From: Stenotrophomonas sp. BIGb0135
GTDB taxonomy: Bacteria; Pseudomonadota; Gammaproteobacteria; Xanthomonadales; Xanthomonadaceae
Length of the DNA: 64,000 nucleotides
Reading direction: 5' to 3'
Assembly (NCBI RefSeq): GCF_024810105.1
Contig: NZ_JANUDX010000004.1
Coordinates: forward strand, 248,001-312,000
Shown: piece by piece, positions 27,774-36,514 of the stretch
How the letters are laid out: the number at the start of each line of letters is the position of its first letter
How positions within the stretch are numbered: position 1 is the first letter of the stretch
The notes under the pieces: model-generated
The model's database searches: none
Told to the model about the DNA's origin: nothing
What the model saw: the letters and a program-made list of their open reading frames with translations, nothing else
Translations under genes and position numbers: made by a program

Positions 27774-27820
27774 CGGACACCCTGACGGTCTGCGCGGACA
27801 CGTGTCCGGACAGCGGACAC
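27774..27820. promoter_or_regulatory. cluster of CGGACA boxes, candidate activator site
   Basis: Four direct CGGACA hexamers begin at 27774, 27795, 27807 and 27814. One inverted GTGTCCG (27802-27808) makes the 14-bp perfect palindrome CGGACACGTGTCCG (27795-27808). They lie 43-90 bp upstream of a sigma-54-type promoter, where enhancer-binding proteins bind. GTGTC/GACAC boxes resemble those reported for PilR-type activators. Confidence 0.5.
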
Positions 27821-27862
27821 CGCCCTATCCATGGAAAATCCTTTCAAATCAACGCATTGAAG

Positions 27863-27879
27863 TTGGCACGGCACCTGCT
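27863..27879 (+). promoter_or_regulatory. sigma-54-type promoter of the four-repeat protein gene
   Basis: TTGGCACG-GCAC-CTGCTT: the -24 GG (27865-27866) and -12 GC (27877-27878) are separated by exactly 10 nt, as sigma-54 requires, with a full TTGGCACG upstream element. Transcription would begin near 27890 and leave a leader of about 140 nt before the ATG at 28029. It lies in the 404-bp gap between the M16 peptidase and this gene. Confidence 0.6.
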
Positions 27880-28028
27880 TGGTACTGGCCGGGGCACGTT
27901 CGCGAACAGAATGAAACTGACTGGACGCTGAACAAAAGCAAGAAAAGGCAAATTGTTCTTGCAAGCCCCGAATCGGTGTACTACCTTACTACCACACCAC
28001 TGCCCACCAACACTAAACAGGCCCCGCC

Positions 28029-28496
28029 ATGAACACCAAGACCCTCGCCATTGCCATTGCCCTCGCCGCCGGCACCGCGTTTGCTTCGAACGTGCAGGCC
28101 GCCTCCATCGTCACCCTGGACACCGTGCAGGTTCGCCCCTCGGCCGACCAGATCGCCCAGGCCGAGGTCGAGCGCAGCAGCGCCATCCCGACCCTGGCCC
28201 TGGTCGAAGTCCGGCCGACTGCCGGCCTGATCGCCGACTACCGCGCCGAACTGGCCGGCAGCCGCCGCGTCACCACGCTGGCCGCCGTCGAAGTGCGCCC
28301 GACCGCCGAGCAGTACCAGGCCCTGGCCGCCGAGCAGGTGACCCACCGCGATTACGTGGCCACCCTGACCGCCGCCGCCACCGCCGTCGCCCGCGACGTG
28401 ATCGTCAACCTGCCGGCCCTGCAGGTGCGTCCGTCGGCTGCCGACCTGCAGGCCCTGGCGCTCGACACCGCTGCCCAGGTGCTGGTCCGCCCGTAA
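28029..28496 (+). CDS. small secreted protein with four VxVRPxA repeats
   Basis: A 155-residue protein that I cannot assign to a known family. A signal peptide is clear (MNTKTLAIAIALAAGTAFAS...VQA). The mature part is built of four units of about 30-40 residues, each carrying a VQVRPSADQ-, VEVRPTAGL-, VEVRPTAEQ- or LQVRPSAADL-like motif preceded by TLxxV and followed by an amphipathic helix. The last five residues (VLVRP) look like the start of a fifth unit. It is probably periplasmic or surface-exposed. Expression from a sigma-54-type promoter is predicted. A short GC-rich hairpin follows (28501-28525), then trmL. Confidence 0.72.
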   Translation: MNTKTLAIAIALAAGTAFASNVQAASIVTLDTVQVRPSADQIAQAEVERSSAIPTLALVEVRPTAGLIADYRAELAGSRRVTTLAAVEVRPTAEQYQALAAEQVTHRDYVATLTAAATAVARDVIVNLPALQVRPSAADLQALALDTAAQVLVRP

Positions 28497-28539
28497 CCGG
28501 TTGCTGCGGTAACGCGCAGCAGCCGCGTAAACTGCGGCG

Positions 28540-29016
28540 ATGACCGCGCCCACGTTCCACGTCATCCTGTTCCAACCCGAAATCCCGCCGAACACCGGCA
28601 ATGTGATCCGCCTCTGCGCCAACACCGGCGCGCGGCTGCATTTGATCGAGCCGCTCGGTTTCGACCTGAGCGACAAGCAGCTCAAGCGCGCCGGCCTGGA
28701 CTATCACGAATACGCTCGACTGCAGGTGCATCCCGACCTGGATACCGCCCTGCAGGCCATCGCACCCAAGCGTCTGTTCGCCCTCAGTACCCGCGGTAGC
28801 GTGCGTTACGACACCCAGCAGTTCGACGACGGCGATGCCTTCCTGTTCGGCCCGGAAACCCGCGGCCTGCCCCAGGACCTGCTCGACGCCTTGCCCGACG
28901 GCCGACGCCTGCGCCTGCCGATGCAGCCGGACAACCGCAGCCTCAACCTGTCCAACACGGTGGCCGTGGTGATGTACGAGGCATGGCGCCAGAACGGTTT
29001 CGCCGGCGGGGCCTGA
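28540..29016 (+). CDS. trmL: tRNA (cytidine/uridine-34-2'-O)-methyltransferase TrmL
   Basis: This SPOUT-class methyltransferase modifies the wobble ribose of tRNA-Leu. At 158 residues it matches YibK/TrmL. The signature motifs are FQPEIPPNTGNVIRLCANTG near the N-terminus, LFGPETRGLP (SAM-binding knot) and MQPDNRSLNLSNTVAVVMYE at the C-terminus. The start lies 43 bp after the preceding gene. It ends near a GTAG-type repeat (29016-29064) and the convergent gcdH. Confidence 0.94.
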   Translation: MTAPTFHVILFQPEIPPNTGNVIRLCANTGARLHLIEPLGFDLSDKQLKRAGLDYHEYARLQVHPDLDTALQAIAPKRLFALSTRGSVRYDTQQFDDGDAFLFGPETRGLPQDLLDALPDGRRLRLPMQPDNRSLNLSNTVAVVMYEAWRQNGFAGGA

Positions 29017-29084
29017 GCACGCGTACCGACCCGTAGTCGGTAGCTGCCGGAGTGCGTAGCCCCTGGCCGTTGCTCAGGTGGCCT

Positions 29085-30248
29085 TCAAAACGCGTTGATC
29101 CCGGTCAGCTCGCGCCCGATCACCAGCTGGTGCACGGTCTCGGTGCCTTCATAGGTGATCACCGATTCCAGGTTCAAGGCGTGCCGGATCGCCATGTGCT
29201 CGGTGGTGATGCCGGCGCCACCGAGCAGGTCGCGGCATTCGCGCGCGATGTCGATGGCCATGCGGCAGTTGTTCCACTTGGCCAGGCTGACCTGCTGCGG
29301 CTGCAACTGCCCGGCGTCCTTCAACCGGCCCAGTTGCAGCGCCAGCAACTGCGCGGTGGTGATCCGCCGCGCCATGTCGGCCAGCTTGATCTGCGCGCTC
29401 TGCGTGGCCGCCACCGGGCGCCCGAACAGCACCCGTTCCTTGGTGTAGTTCAACGCTTCGTCCAGGCAGGCCACCGCCGCACCGATCGGGCCCCAGCTGA
29501 TGCCATAGCGGGCCTGGTTCAAGCAGCCCAGCGGCCCCTTCAGGCCCTGCACGTTGGGCAGGCGGTTGCGCTCGGGCACGCGCACGTTGTCGAAGAACAG
29601 CGCGCCGGTCAGCGACGCGCGCAGGCTCATCTTGTGCTTGATTTCCTGGGTGGTGAAGCCGGGCATGCCTTTTTCCAGCACGAACCCCTGGATGCCGTCC
29701 TCGGTGTGCGCCCAGACGATGGCGATGTCGGCCACCGGGCCGCTGGTGATCCACATCTTGCTGCCGTTGACCACCCAGTCGCCGCCGTCGCGCACCGCGC
29801 GGGTCTTCATCGCCGCGGGGTCCGAGCCACCATGCGCTTCGGTCAGGCCGAAGCAGCCGATCACCTTGCCGGCGGCCATGTCCGGCAGCCAGCGCGTGCG
29901 CTGCTCCTCGCTGCCGTAGGCGAAGATGGGGTACATGCACAGCGAGCTCTGCACCGACACGAAACTGCGCAGGCCCGAATCGCCGCGTTCCAGCTCCTGG
30001 CAGATCAGGCCGTAGCTGACCGCGTTGAGCCCGCCACCGCCGTACTGCTCGGGCAGGCTGGAGCCGAGCAGACCGAGGGCGGCGATTTCCGGGATCAACT
30101 CGTCCGGGAAGCGGCCCTGGTCGAACGCATCGCCGATGATCGGCAGCACGCGTGCGTCGGTGAAGCGCGCCACCGTGTCCTGCACGGCACGCTCCTCATC
30201 GGTGAGCAGGGAGCGGACATCAAACAGGTCGTACGGATTCAGTGACAT
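29085..30248 (-). CDS. gcdH: glutaryl-CoA dehydrogenase, acyl-CoA dehydrogenase family
   Basis: This FAD enzyme of lysine/tryptophan degradation oxidatively decarboxylates glutaryl-CoA to crotonyl-CoA. The 387 residues follow the acyl-CoA dehydrogenase plan: N-terminal helices, a beta domain (CFGLTEAHGGSDPAAMKTRA and KMWITSGPVADIAIVWAH), then ARYGISWGPIGAA and the C-terminal catalytic TYEGTETVHQLVIGRELTGI with Glu at about residue 367. The ISWGPIGA and EHGGSDP/TYEGT combination is typical of GcdH. The ATG at 30248 is chosen; a longer upstream frame adds a Cys/Arg-rich leader with no family similarity. Electrons pass to ETF and then to the ETF-ubiquinone oxidoreductase encoded nearby. Confidence 0.93.
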   Translation of the reverse strand: MSLNPYDLFDVRSLLTDEERAVQDTVARFTDARVLPIIGDAFDQGRFPDELIPEIAALGLLGSSLPEQYGGGGLNAVSYGLICQELERGDSGLRSFVSVQSSLCMYPIFAYGSEEQRTRWLPDMAAGKVIGCFGLTEAHGGSDPAAMKTRAVRDGGDWVVNGSKMWITSGPVADIAIVWAHTEDGIQGFVLEKGMPGFTTQEIKHKMSLRASLTGALFFDNVRVPERNRLPNVQGLKGPLGCLNQARYGISWGPIGAAVACLDEALNYTKERVLFGRPVAATQSAQIKLADMARRITTAQLLALQLGRLKDAGQLQPQQVSLAKWNNCRMAIDIARECRDLLGGAGITTEHMAIRHALNLESVITYEGTETVHQLVIGRELTGINAF

Positions 30249-30371
30249 GGCTACCCGGGCGTGAAGGCGATCAAACAGGCCGCCATTGTGGGCGCTGCAC
30301 CGTGTCCGGCCAAGGCACGCCGCAGCACGGTCGAGGTGGCGACGCGACCGCAGATGCCGCCGGCCCGCACA

Positions 30372-30450
30372 GGTAGCGTCACGCCATGCGTAGCTGGCGG
30401 ACACCAGCAACGCCAAAAGCCGCAGCAGCCACGCATGGCGTGGCGCTACC
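30372..30450. repeat. GTAG-type inverted repeat pair (BIME-like)
   Basis: GGTAGCGTCACGCCATGCG (30372-30390) and CGCATGGCGTGGCGCTACC (30432-30450) form a head-to-head pair with 18 of 19 positions matching, separated by 41 bp. This is a second Stenotrophomonas repeat subfamily, distinct from the CGACCAACGGTCG one. It fills much of the 420-bp gap between the divergent gcdH and the ETF-ubiquinone oxidoreductase gene. I see no gene in that gap. Confidence 0.75.
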
Positions 30451-30668
30451 CGCGCTCGGGTCACGGGCGTATTGGATTGCTGCGCCGCACCATCGCTGCG
30501 CGTGAAGCATGCACTCACGTGACGTCAACGTCGGCGATCTAGGCGGAAACGCCGCGTCCGGCTACCCTGCATACCTGATCCAGTAGTTGCGCCGTCTGCC
30601 GCGCGCGCGATTCCCAGGCAACCGCCATCGGCTTGACCGACGGCACTACCCAAGAGTTACGCATCCCC

Positions 30669-32345
30669 ATGAGCGAAGAGACCCCCGCCCTGCCCCCGCG
30701 TGAAGCCATGGAGTTCGACGTGGTGATCGTCGGTGCCGGCCCCGCCGGCCTGGCAACCGCCATCCGTCTGCGCCAGCGCGCGATCGAGGCCGGCCGCGAG
30801 CTGTCCGTGTGCATCCTGGAGAAGGGTTCCGAACCCGGCGCGCACATCCTGTCCGGCGCGATCATGGACCCCCGCGCGCTGACCGAGCTGTTCCCCGACT
30901 GGGCCGAACGCGGCGCACCGCTGAAGCAGAAGGTCACCCGCGACGAGTTCCTGTTCCTCAGCGAGACCGGCGCGCGCGGCACCCCGCATGCGCTGCTGCC
31001 GGAGTGCTTCCACAACGACGGCAACTACATCGTCAGCCTCGGCGAGGTCACCCGCTGGCTGGCCCAGCAGGCCGAAGCGCTCGAAGTCTCGATCTTCCCC
31101 GGCTTCCCCGCCGCCGAAGTCCTCTACAGCGCCGACGGCGCGGTGATGGGCGTGGCTACCGGCGACATGGGCATCGAGAAGAATGGCCAGCCCGGCCCGA
31201 ATTTCGAACGCGGCATGGAACTGCATGCCAAGTACACGATCTTCGCCGAAGGCTCGCGCGGCCACCTCGGCCGCCAGTTGATCGCGCGCTACCAGCTCGA
31301 TGCCGGCAAGGACCCGCAGGCCTACGGCATCGGCATCAAGGAGCTGTGGCAGATCGACCCGGCCAAGCACGAACCCGGCCTGGTGGTGCATGCCGCCGGC
31401 TGGCCGCTGGACAACGCCACCTACGGCGGCGCGTTCCTGTACCACGCCGACGGCGGCAAGGTGTCGATCGGCTATGTGGTCGGCCTGGATTACAAGAACC
31501 CGTGGCTGAGCCCGTTCGAAGAGTTCCAGCGCTTCAAGACCCATCCGTCCATCCGCAAGCACCTGGAAGGCGGCAAGCGCATCGGCTACGGCGCCCGCGC
31601 GATCACCGCCGGCGGCCTGATGTCGTTGCCCAAGACCGTGTTCCCCGGTGGCGCGCTGGTCGGCTGCGAAGCCGGCTTCCTCAACGTCAGCCGCATCAAG
31701 GGCAGCCACGCGGCGATCAAGACCGGCATGCTGGCCGCCGATGCCGCGTTCGATGCGCTCGCCGCCGATCGTCAGCACGACGAGCTGAGCGCCTACCCGG
31801 CCGCGTTCGAGGCGAGCTGGCTGCATGACGAACTCAAGCAGTCCAGGAATTTCAAGCAGTGGTTCAAGAAGGGCCAGACCGTGGCCACGCTGATGACCGG
31901 CATCGAGCAGTGGCTGCTGCCCAAGCTGGGCATCCGCAACCCGCCGTGGACCCTGCGCCACAGCACGCCGGACCATGCCTGCCTGGAGCCGGCGGACAAG
32001 CACGCCAGGATCGTCTATCCCAAGCCCGATGGCGTGCTCACCTTCGACCGGCTCAGCTCGGTGTTCCTGAGCAGCACCAACCACGCCGAGGACCAGCCCA
32101 GCCACCTCACGCTCAAGGATGCCAGCGTGCCGGTGCGGATCAACCTGGCCGAATACGCCGGCCCGGAAGCGCGCTACTGCCCGGCCGGGGTCTACGAATT
32201 CGTCGGTGCCCAGGGCAGCGAGCAGCTGCAGATCAACGCGCAGAACTGCGTGCACTGCAAGACCTGCGACATCAAGGATCCCACCCAGAACATCGTCTGG
32301 GTAACCCCGCAGGGCGGTGGCGGCCCCAACTACACGGGCATGTGA
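30669..32345 (+). CDS. electron-transfer flavoprotein:ubiquinone oxidoreductase
   Basis: This inner-membrane FAD/4Fe-4S enzyme takes electrons from reduced ETF and gives them to ubiquinone, linking acyl-CoA dehydrogenases such as GcdH to respiration. The FAD motif DVVIVGAGPAGLATAIRLRQ is at residues 16-40. EKGSEPGAHILSGAIMDPRAL is family-typical. The C-terminal domain has the Fe-S ligands in CPAGVYEFV and QNCVHCKTCDIKDPTQNIVW. Length is 558 residues. The ATG at 30669 is used because the FAD motif begins a few residues later. The ETF genes themselves are not in the window. Confidence 0.95.
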   Translation: MSEETPALPPREAMEFDVVIVGAGPAGLATAIRLRQRAIEAGRELSVCILEKGSEPGAHILSGAIMDPRALTELFPDWAERGAPLKQKVTRDEFLFLSETGARGTPHALLPECFHNDGNYIVSLGEVTRWLAQQAEALEVSIFPGFPAAEVLYSADGAVMGVATGDMGIEKNGQPGPNFERGMELHAKYTIFAEGSRGHLGRQLIARYQLDAGKDPQAYGIGIKELWQIDPAKHEPGLVVHAAGWPLDNATYGGAFLYHADGGKVSIGYVVGLDYKNPWLSPFEEFQRFKTHPSIRKHLEGGKRIGYGARAITAGGLMSLPKTVFPGGALVGCEAGFLNVSRIKGSHAAIKTGMLAADAAFDALAADRQHDELSAYPAAFEASWLHDELKQSRNFKQWFKKGQTVATLMTGIEQWLLPKLGIRNPPWTLRHSTPDHACLEPADKHARIVYPKPDGVLTFDRLSSVFLSSTNHAEDQPSHLTLKDASVPVRINLAEYAGPEARYCPAGVYEFVGAQGSEQLQINAQNCVHCKTCDIKDPTQNIVWVTPQGGGGPNYTGM

Positions 32346-32436
32346 AACACGCGCCTGCGGCCGATGGTCGCAGGCCGATCCCGGCGGCAGGCGGGCGCGG
32401 CTGGCTATCATCTGCGCCTGTACCGCCGCTACCGGA

Positions 32437-32826
32437 ATGCCCATGTCGTTGCGCCTGATTTGCCTGGTGTCGGCCTGCCTCTGGCTGGCGGCGTGCGCAC
32501 GTACGCCGCAGACGCCGGCGCAACGGCATGAGCAGCAGCTGCAGCGCGCGTTCGCGATCTGTGCCGGTTGCCACACACGCCACGCCGGTGGCGTGCACCG
32601 CTTCGGCCCGAACCTGCACGGCGTGATCGGGCGCCGCGCCGGCAGCCTCGCCGACTACCCGTATTCGCCGGCGATGCGCCAGGCGCAGATCACCTGGGAT
32701 GCACAGACGCTGGACGCCTTCCTGCGCTCGCCCGACAGCGTGGTGCCCGGCTCGCGCATGCGCAATGCCACCGCCGATCCGGAACGGCGGCGGCAGGTGA
32801 TCGAGTACCTGCAGCAGTCGCGCTGA
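32437..32826 (+). CDS. cytochrome c family lipoprotein
   Basis: A 129-residue class I cytochrome c. The lipobox is LWLAAC (Cys20), so it is a membrane-anchored electron carrier. Heme attaches at CAGCH (residues 42-46). The GPNLHGVIGRRAGSLADYPYSPAMR segment and the distal Met in GSRMRNATADPERRRQVIEYLQQ are typical of cytochrome c550-like proteins. Two ATGs (32437 and 32443) could start it. It follows the ETF-ubiquinone oxidoreductase gene by about 91 bp, so cotranscription is possible. Its partner oxidase is not in the window. Confidence 0.9.
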   Translation: MPMSLRLICLVSACLWLAACARTPQTPAQRHEQQLQRAFAICAGCHTRHAGGVHRFGPNLHGVIGRRAGSLADYPYSPAMRQAQITWDAQTLDAFLRSPDSVVPGSRMRNATADPERRRQVIEYLQQSR

Positions 32827-32842
32827 GCCGCGGCCCGCCTGC

Positions 32843-35800
32843 TCAGCCGGCCTGCAACGATGCCAGGTAGGCGCGCAGCGCCTGCTCGAAGCCCTCGATG
32901 GCGTCGCGGCACGCAGGCACGCCCTCGCGTTCGACCTGCTCCATCAACGTGCGTGCCTGCACGGCCAGCGTGCCGGCCCCGAGCGCGCCCAGCCCCCCCG
33001 CCATGCGGTGCAGCGCCTCCGCGGCGGCATGGCTGTCGTCGGCGTCCAGGGCGCTCCGGCTGTGGCGCAGGTCGTCCTCGGTGGCACTGCGCATGCTGTC
33101 GATCATGACGTTGGCGACATGCTCGGACCCGAAGCGTTGCACGATCGCGCTGCGGCTTGGCGCCCCGGCGGCAGGCGTGGCGACGGCGGCATCGGCCGCG
33201 TGGCGCGGGTCGTGCGCTGCCGCGTCGGCATCCAACCAGCGCAGCAGCGCCTGGCGCAACGTGGCCAGCGCCACCGGTTTGGCCAGCAGGTCATCCATGC
33301 CGGCCTCGCGGCAGCGCTGCAGGTCTTCGGCCAGCGCACTGGCCGACAGCGCGATCACCGGCATGCGCGGCCGCCCCTGCGCGCGCTCGTCCTCGCGCAG
33401 GCGCTTGGTCATCGCGTAGCCATCGAGCACCGGCATGCGGCAATCGGTGATGACCAGGTCGTATGTTCCCTGCTTGAGCAGTTCCAACGCCTCCTGGCCA
33501 TCGGCGGCCAGCGCGTAGGCCAGTCCCAACTGCTGCAGCCGCCAGCGCATCAGCGCCTGGTTGGTGGGATGGTCTTCCACCACCAGCACGCGACGTCGCT
33601 GCAGTGCCTCCGGCAACGTCGGCACGCCATCGCCGCCGGTCAGCGCCGCCTCCCCGGGCTCCATCGCCGGCACCACCGGCAACACCAGCCGCACCACCAC
33701 CTCGGTGCCTTCGCCGGGGACGCTGTGCAGGTCCAGGGCACCGCCCATCAGCGCCACCAGGCGCTGGCAGATGCTCAAGCCCAGGCCGGTGCCGCCGTAC
33801 TGGCGCGAGGTGGCCACATCGGCCTGGGCGAACGGCATGAACAGGCGCTCGCGTTGTTCCGGGGAAATGCCGATGCCGGTGTCGGCCACGCTCAGACGCA
33901 GCCGTTGCGCGCCCTCGTCGTCCTGTTCCAGCGCCAGCGCGATGGAGACCCTGCCGTGCGCGGTGAACTTGATTGCGTTGCTGAGCAGGTTGAACACGAT
34001 CTGGCGCAGGCGCAGGCCGTCACCCAGGTGCCACGGCGCCACGTCCGCGTCGACCTGCAACTGCAGCTGCAGGCCCTTGGCCGCCGCCTGCGGCGCCAGC
34101 AGCTGCTGTACGTTGTCGAGCAGGCTGCGCAGCGCCAGTGGCTGCAGTTCCAGCTGCAGCGCGCCGGCGTCGATGCGCGAGTAGTCCAGGATGTCATCGA
34201 GGATGTGCCGCAGCATCTGCGCGGAATCTTCGATCACCGCGATGATGCGCCGCTGCTCGTCGTCCAGCGGCGTATGCGCCAGCACCTCGACCATGCCCAG
34301 CACGCCACTCATGGGCGTGCGGATCTCATGGCTCATCGTGGCCAGGAACGCGGACTTGGCCTGCGCGGCCTGCTCGGCGGCCGCCTTGGCCGCGACCAGG
34401 GCGTCCGCCTGGGCACGCGCTTCGGTGACATCCACCCAGTAGCCGCTCCACAGCATCTGGCCCTCCTCGGCCGCATAGGGCGTGGCGCGCGACCGCACCC
34501 AGCGCGTGCTGCCGTGCGGACGGGTGCGGAACTCCATGTCGAGCACGTCGAAGTCGCGCGCGGCCTGGTCCAGTGCCGCGCGCACGCGCGCGCGGTCCTG
34601 GGCCTCGACCCGCTCCATGACCTGCCCCCCATCGGCCATCGCCTCGGCCGCGCTGAGGCCGAACAGCGCCTCCATGTCGCCGGCGATGTAGGGGAAGGAG
34701 AACTGCCCGCTGGCATCGCGGCGCGCCTGGTAGACCGTGGCCGGCAGGTTGTCGGTGACCTCGGCGAGGCGCTGCTCCAACCGTCGTCGCATCGACACTT
34801 CATTGCGCAGCCGCCAATAGCCCCAGCCGTGCACCAGGAAGGCGGTCAGCAGCACCAGCGCCAGCGGCACGGCCCACCGCGCGATCGAGCGCCAGTCCAG
34901 CCCGCTGCGGTATTCGGCGGAGAGCCAGTCGCCGCGGATGGCTTCGTGCTCGCGCGTGCCGAGATTGACCAGCACGCGGTCGAAGGTGGTCGCCAGCGGG
35001 GCGTACTCGCGCTTGACGGCCAGCGACAGCCGATCGTTGAGGCCGGCGGGCGCGGTCACGTGCAACTGCGTGGGGTAGGACTCGCGCACGATGCGATCGG
35101 CCGTGGCCAGGTTGCCGACGTAGGCGTCGGCATCGCCGCGCGCGAGCCGTGCCAGCGCCTGCTCGCCGCTGCGCGCCGGCACGATGCGTGCGTTGGGCGC
35201 GTGCTGCAGGATGAAACCGCGCAGGCGATCGGGATCGGAGACCAGGATGCTGTGCCCGTTGAGGTCGGCCAGGCTCAGTACCGGCGGGCTCTGGCTGCCG
35301 ACCACGATCACGTTGGGAACGGTGATGAAGGGCTGGCTGAACACCCAGCCCGGCCCCAGGTACGTGGAGTCGTTGGGGATGCCCATGATCGCGTCGACCT
35401 CGCCCTTGCGCAGCTGCTCGCGCACCTCGAACCAGTCGTGTGCGGGCACCCGTGTCAGGTGCGCCCCGGCCAGGTTCAACTGGCGCAGGTAGTCGCCGGC
35501 CACGCCGCTGGGCTGGCCATCGGCATCGATGAACGCCAGCGGGGCGGCCTGCGGCGCGAAGCCGAGGCGAAGCGGTTGCGCCAGCACGCGCTTTTCCGCG
35601 TTGCCCAGGATCAACTGCGACCTGCGCGACCACTGCAACGGCTGCAGCCAGCGATCGGCGATCGCCTCACGCTCGGCGCTGGTGAGCCGGGCCAGTGCGC
35701 CGTCCAGGGCCTCGGCCAGCGGCTGGCTCGCGTTGGTCACGCCGAAGTGCAGGCGCTCCTGCGGCAGGTCGCTGGGCCGCAGCAGGGAGACCCGCTGCAG

Positions 35801-36436
35801 CGCCTTGGCGCCGATCAACGTACTGGCCACGTAGGCATTGCCGATATACACATCGGCCTCATCGCGGCCGACCATGCCCAGCGCTGCCAGGGTATCGGCG
35901 GCGTTGATCCGCACCGCCCGCGGAAACCGCGCGCGCACCTGGTCGCTGGTGACGAACTCCCCCTCGGTCACCACGCGCAGGCCCTGCAGGTCCGGGTCGG
36001 TCGAGGTGCGGGTGTCGTCCGGGCGTCCGACCACCGCCAACGGTGCCTCGATGTAGGGCTGGGTGTAGACCATGCAGCGGGTACGGTCGGCGGTCAGGGT
36101 GACGTTCATCACCACGTCCACCTCGCCCCGGCAGGCCGCGTCGAGCACGGCGGTCCAGCTGGGGTAGGTGCGGACCTCCACGCGCAGCCCCAACCGCGTC
36201 GCCAGCAGGCTCAGGTAGTCGTAGCCCAGGCCTTGGGGACGGCCGTTCTGGATGGATTCAAAGGGCGGCCAACCGCTGTCGTAAATGCCCAGGATGATGG
36301 TAGGGTGCCGTCCAAGCCATTCACTTTGGCGGGGCGAAAGCGACGCGGTGGTCGCGGGCACATCGGCGCCCATCGCCCACATCGGCATGAATGCAAGGAT
36401 CAGCAGAACCAGCCAGCGGACAACCGGGGTACGCAT
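32843..36436 (-). CDS. BvgS/EvgS-like hybrid histidine kinase
   Basis: A 1197-residue unorthodox sensor kinase with a signal peptide (1-23), two tandem periplasmic solute-binding (SBP_bac_3, Venus flytrap) domains (about 25-260 and 275-500), a membrane helix (about 519-540), a PAS domain (570-680), and a HisKA box MSHEIRTPMSG at about 701. HATPase N-box NAIKFT is near 820 and GTGLGLSI near 882. A receiver domain (VLVVEDHPTN at about 953, Asp in ITDCRMP near 997, Lys near 1052) and a C-terminal HPt with LHRMAGG near 1140 complete the relay. This is the exact BvgS architecture. The response regulator is the divergent gene at 36515, with a 78-bp gap. Confidence 0.94.
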   Translation of the reverse strand: MRTPVVRWLVLLILAFMPMWAMGADVPATTASLSPRQSEWLGRHPTIILGIYDSGWPPFESIQNGRPQGLGYDYLSLLATRLGLRVEVRTYPSWTAVLDAACRGEVDVVMNVTLTADRTRCMVYTQPYIEAPLAVVGRPDDTRTSTDPDLQGLRVVTEGEFVTSDQVRARFPRAVRINAADTLAALGMVGRDEADVYIGNAYVASTLIGAKALQRVSLLRPSDLPQERLHFGVTNASQPLAEALDGALARLTSAEREAIADRWLQPLQWSRRSQLILGNAEKRVLAQPLRLGFAPQAAPLAFIDADGQPSGVAGDYLRQLNLAGAHLTRVPAHDWFEVREQLRKGEVDAIMGIPNDSTYLGPGWVFSQPFITVPNVIVVGSQSPPVLSLADLNGHSILVSDPDRLRGFILQHAPNARIVPARSGEQALARLARGDADAYVGNLATADRIVRESYPTQLHVTAPAGLNDRLSLAVKREYAPLATTFDRVLVNLGTREHEAIRGDWLSAEYRSGLDWRSIARWAVPLALVLLTAFLVHGWGYWRLRNEVSMRRRLEQRLAEVTDNLPATVYQARRDASGQFSFPYIAGDMEALFGLSAAEAMADGGQVMERVEAQDRARVRAALDQAARDFDVLDMEFRTRPHGSTRWVRSRATPYAAEEGQMLWSGYWVDVTEARAQADALVAAKAAAEQAAQAKSAFLATMSHEIRTPMSGVLGMVEVLAHTPLDDEQRRIIAVIEDSAQMLRHILDDILDYSRIDAGALQLELQPLALRSLLDNVQQLLAPQAAAKGLQLQLQVDADVAPWHLGDGLRLRQIVFNLLSNAIKFTAHGRVSIALALEQDDEGAQRLRLSVADTGIGISPEQRERLFMPFAQADVATSRQYGGTGLGLSICQRLVALMGGALDLHSVPGEGTEVVVRLVLPVVPAMEPGEAALTGGDGVPTLPEALQRRRVLVVEDHPTNQALMRWRLQQLGLAYALAADGQEALELLKQGTYDLVITDCRMPVLDGYAMTKRLREDERAQGRPRMPVIALSASALAEDLQRCREAGMDDLLAKPVALATLRQALLRWLDADAAAHDPRHAADAAVATPAAGAPSRSAIVQRFGSEHVANVMIDSMRSATEDDLRHSRSALDADDSHAAAEALHRMAGGLGALGAGTLAVQARTLMEQVEREGVPACRDAIEGFEQALRAYLASLQAG

Positions 36437-36514
36437 GCGGTCTGATCTCCGTAGAATGATGTTTCCACCACGGCACGACCCATGCGGCGTCCGCCTCGGC
36501 GACCATACTAATCC

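Noticed and set aside
24658..28032. 1124-codon plus-strand open frame
   Set aside because: It is the antisense of the M16 peptidase gene. His/Gly/Arg-rich composition is typical of the shadow frame of high-GC genes.
33008..36445. 1145-codon plus-strand open frame
   Set aside because: It is the opposite strand of the hybrid kinase gene, with shadow-type composition.
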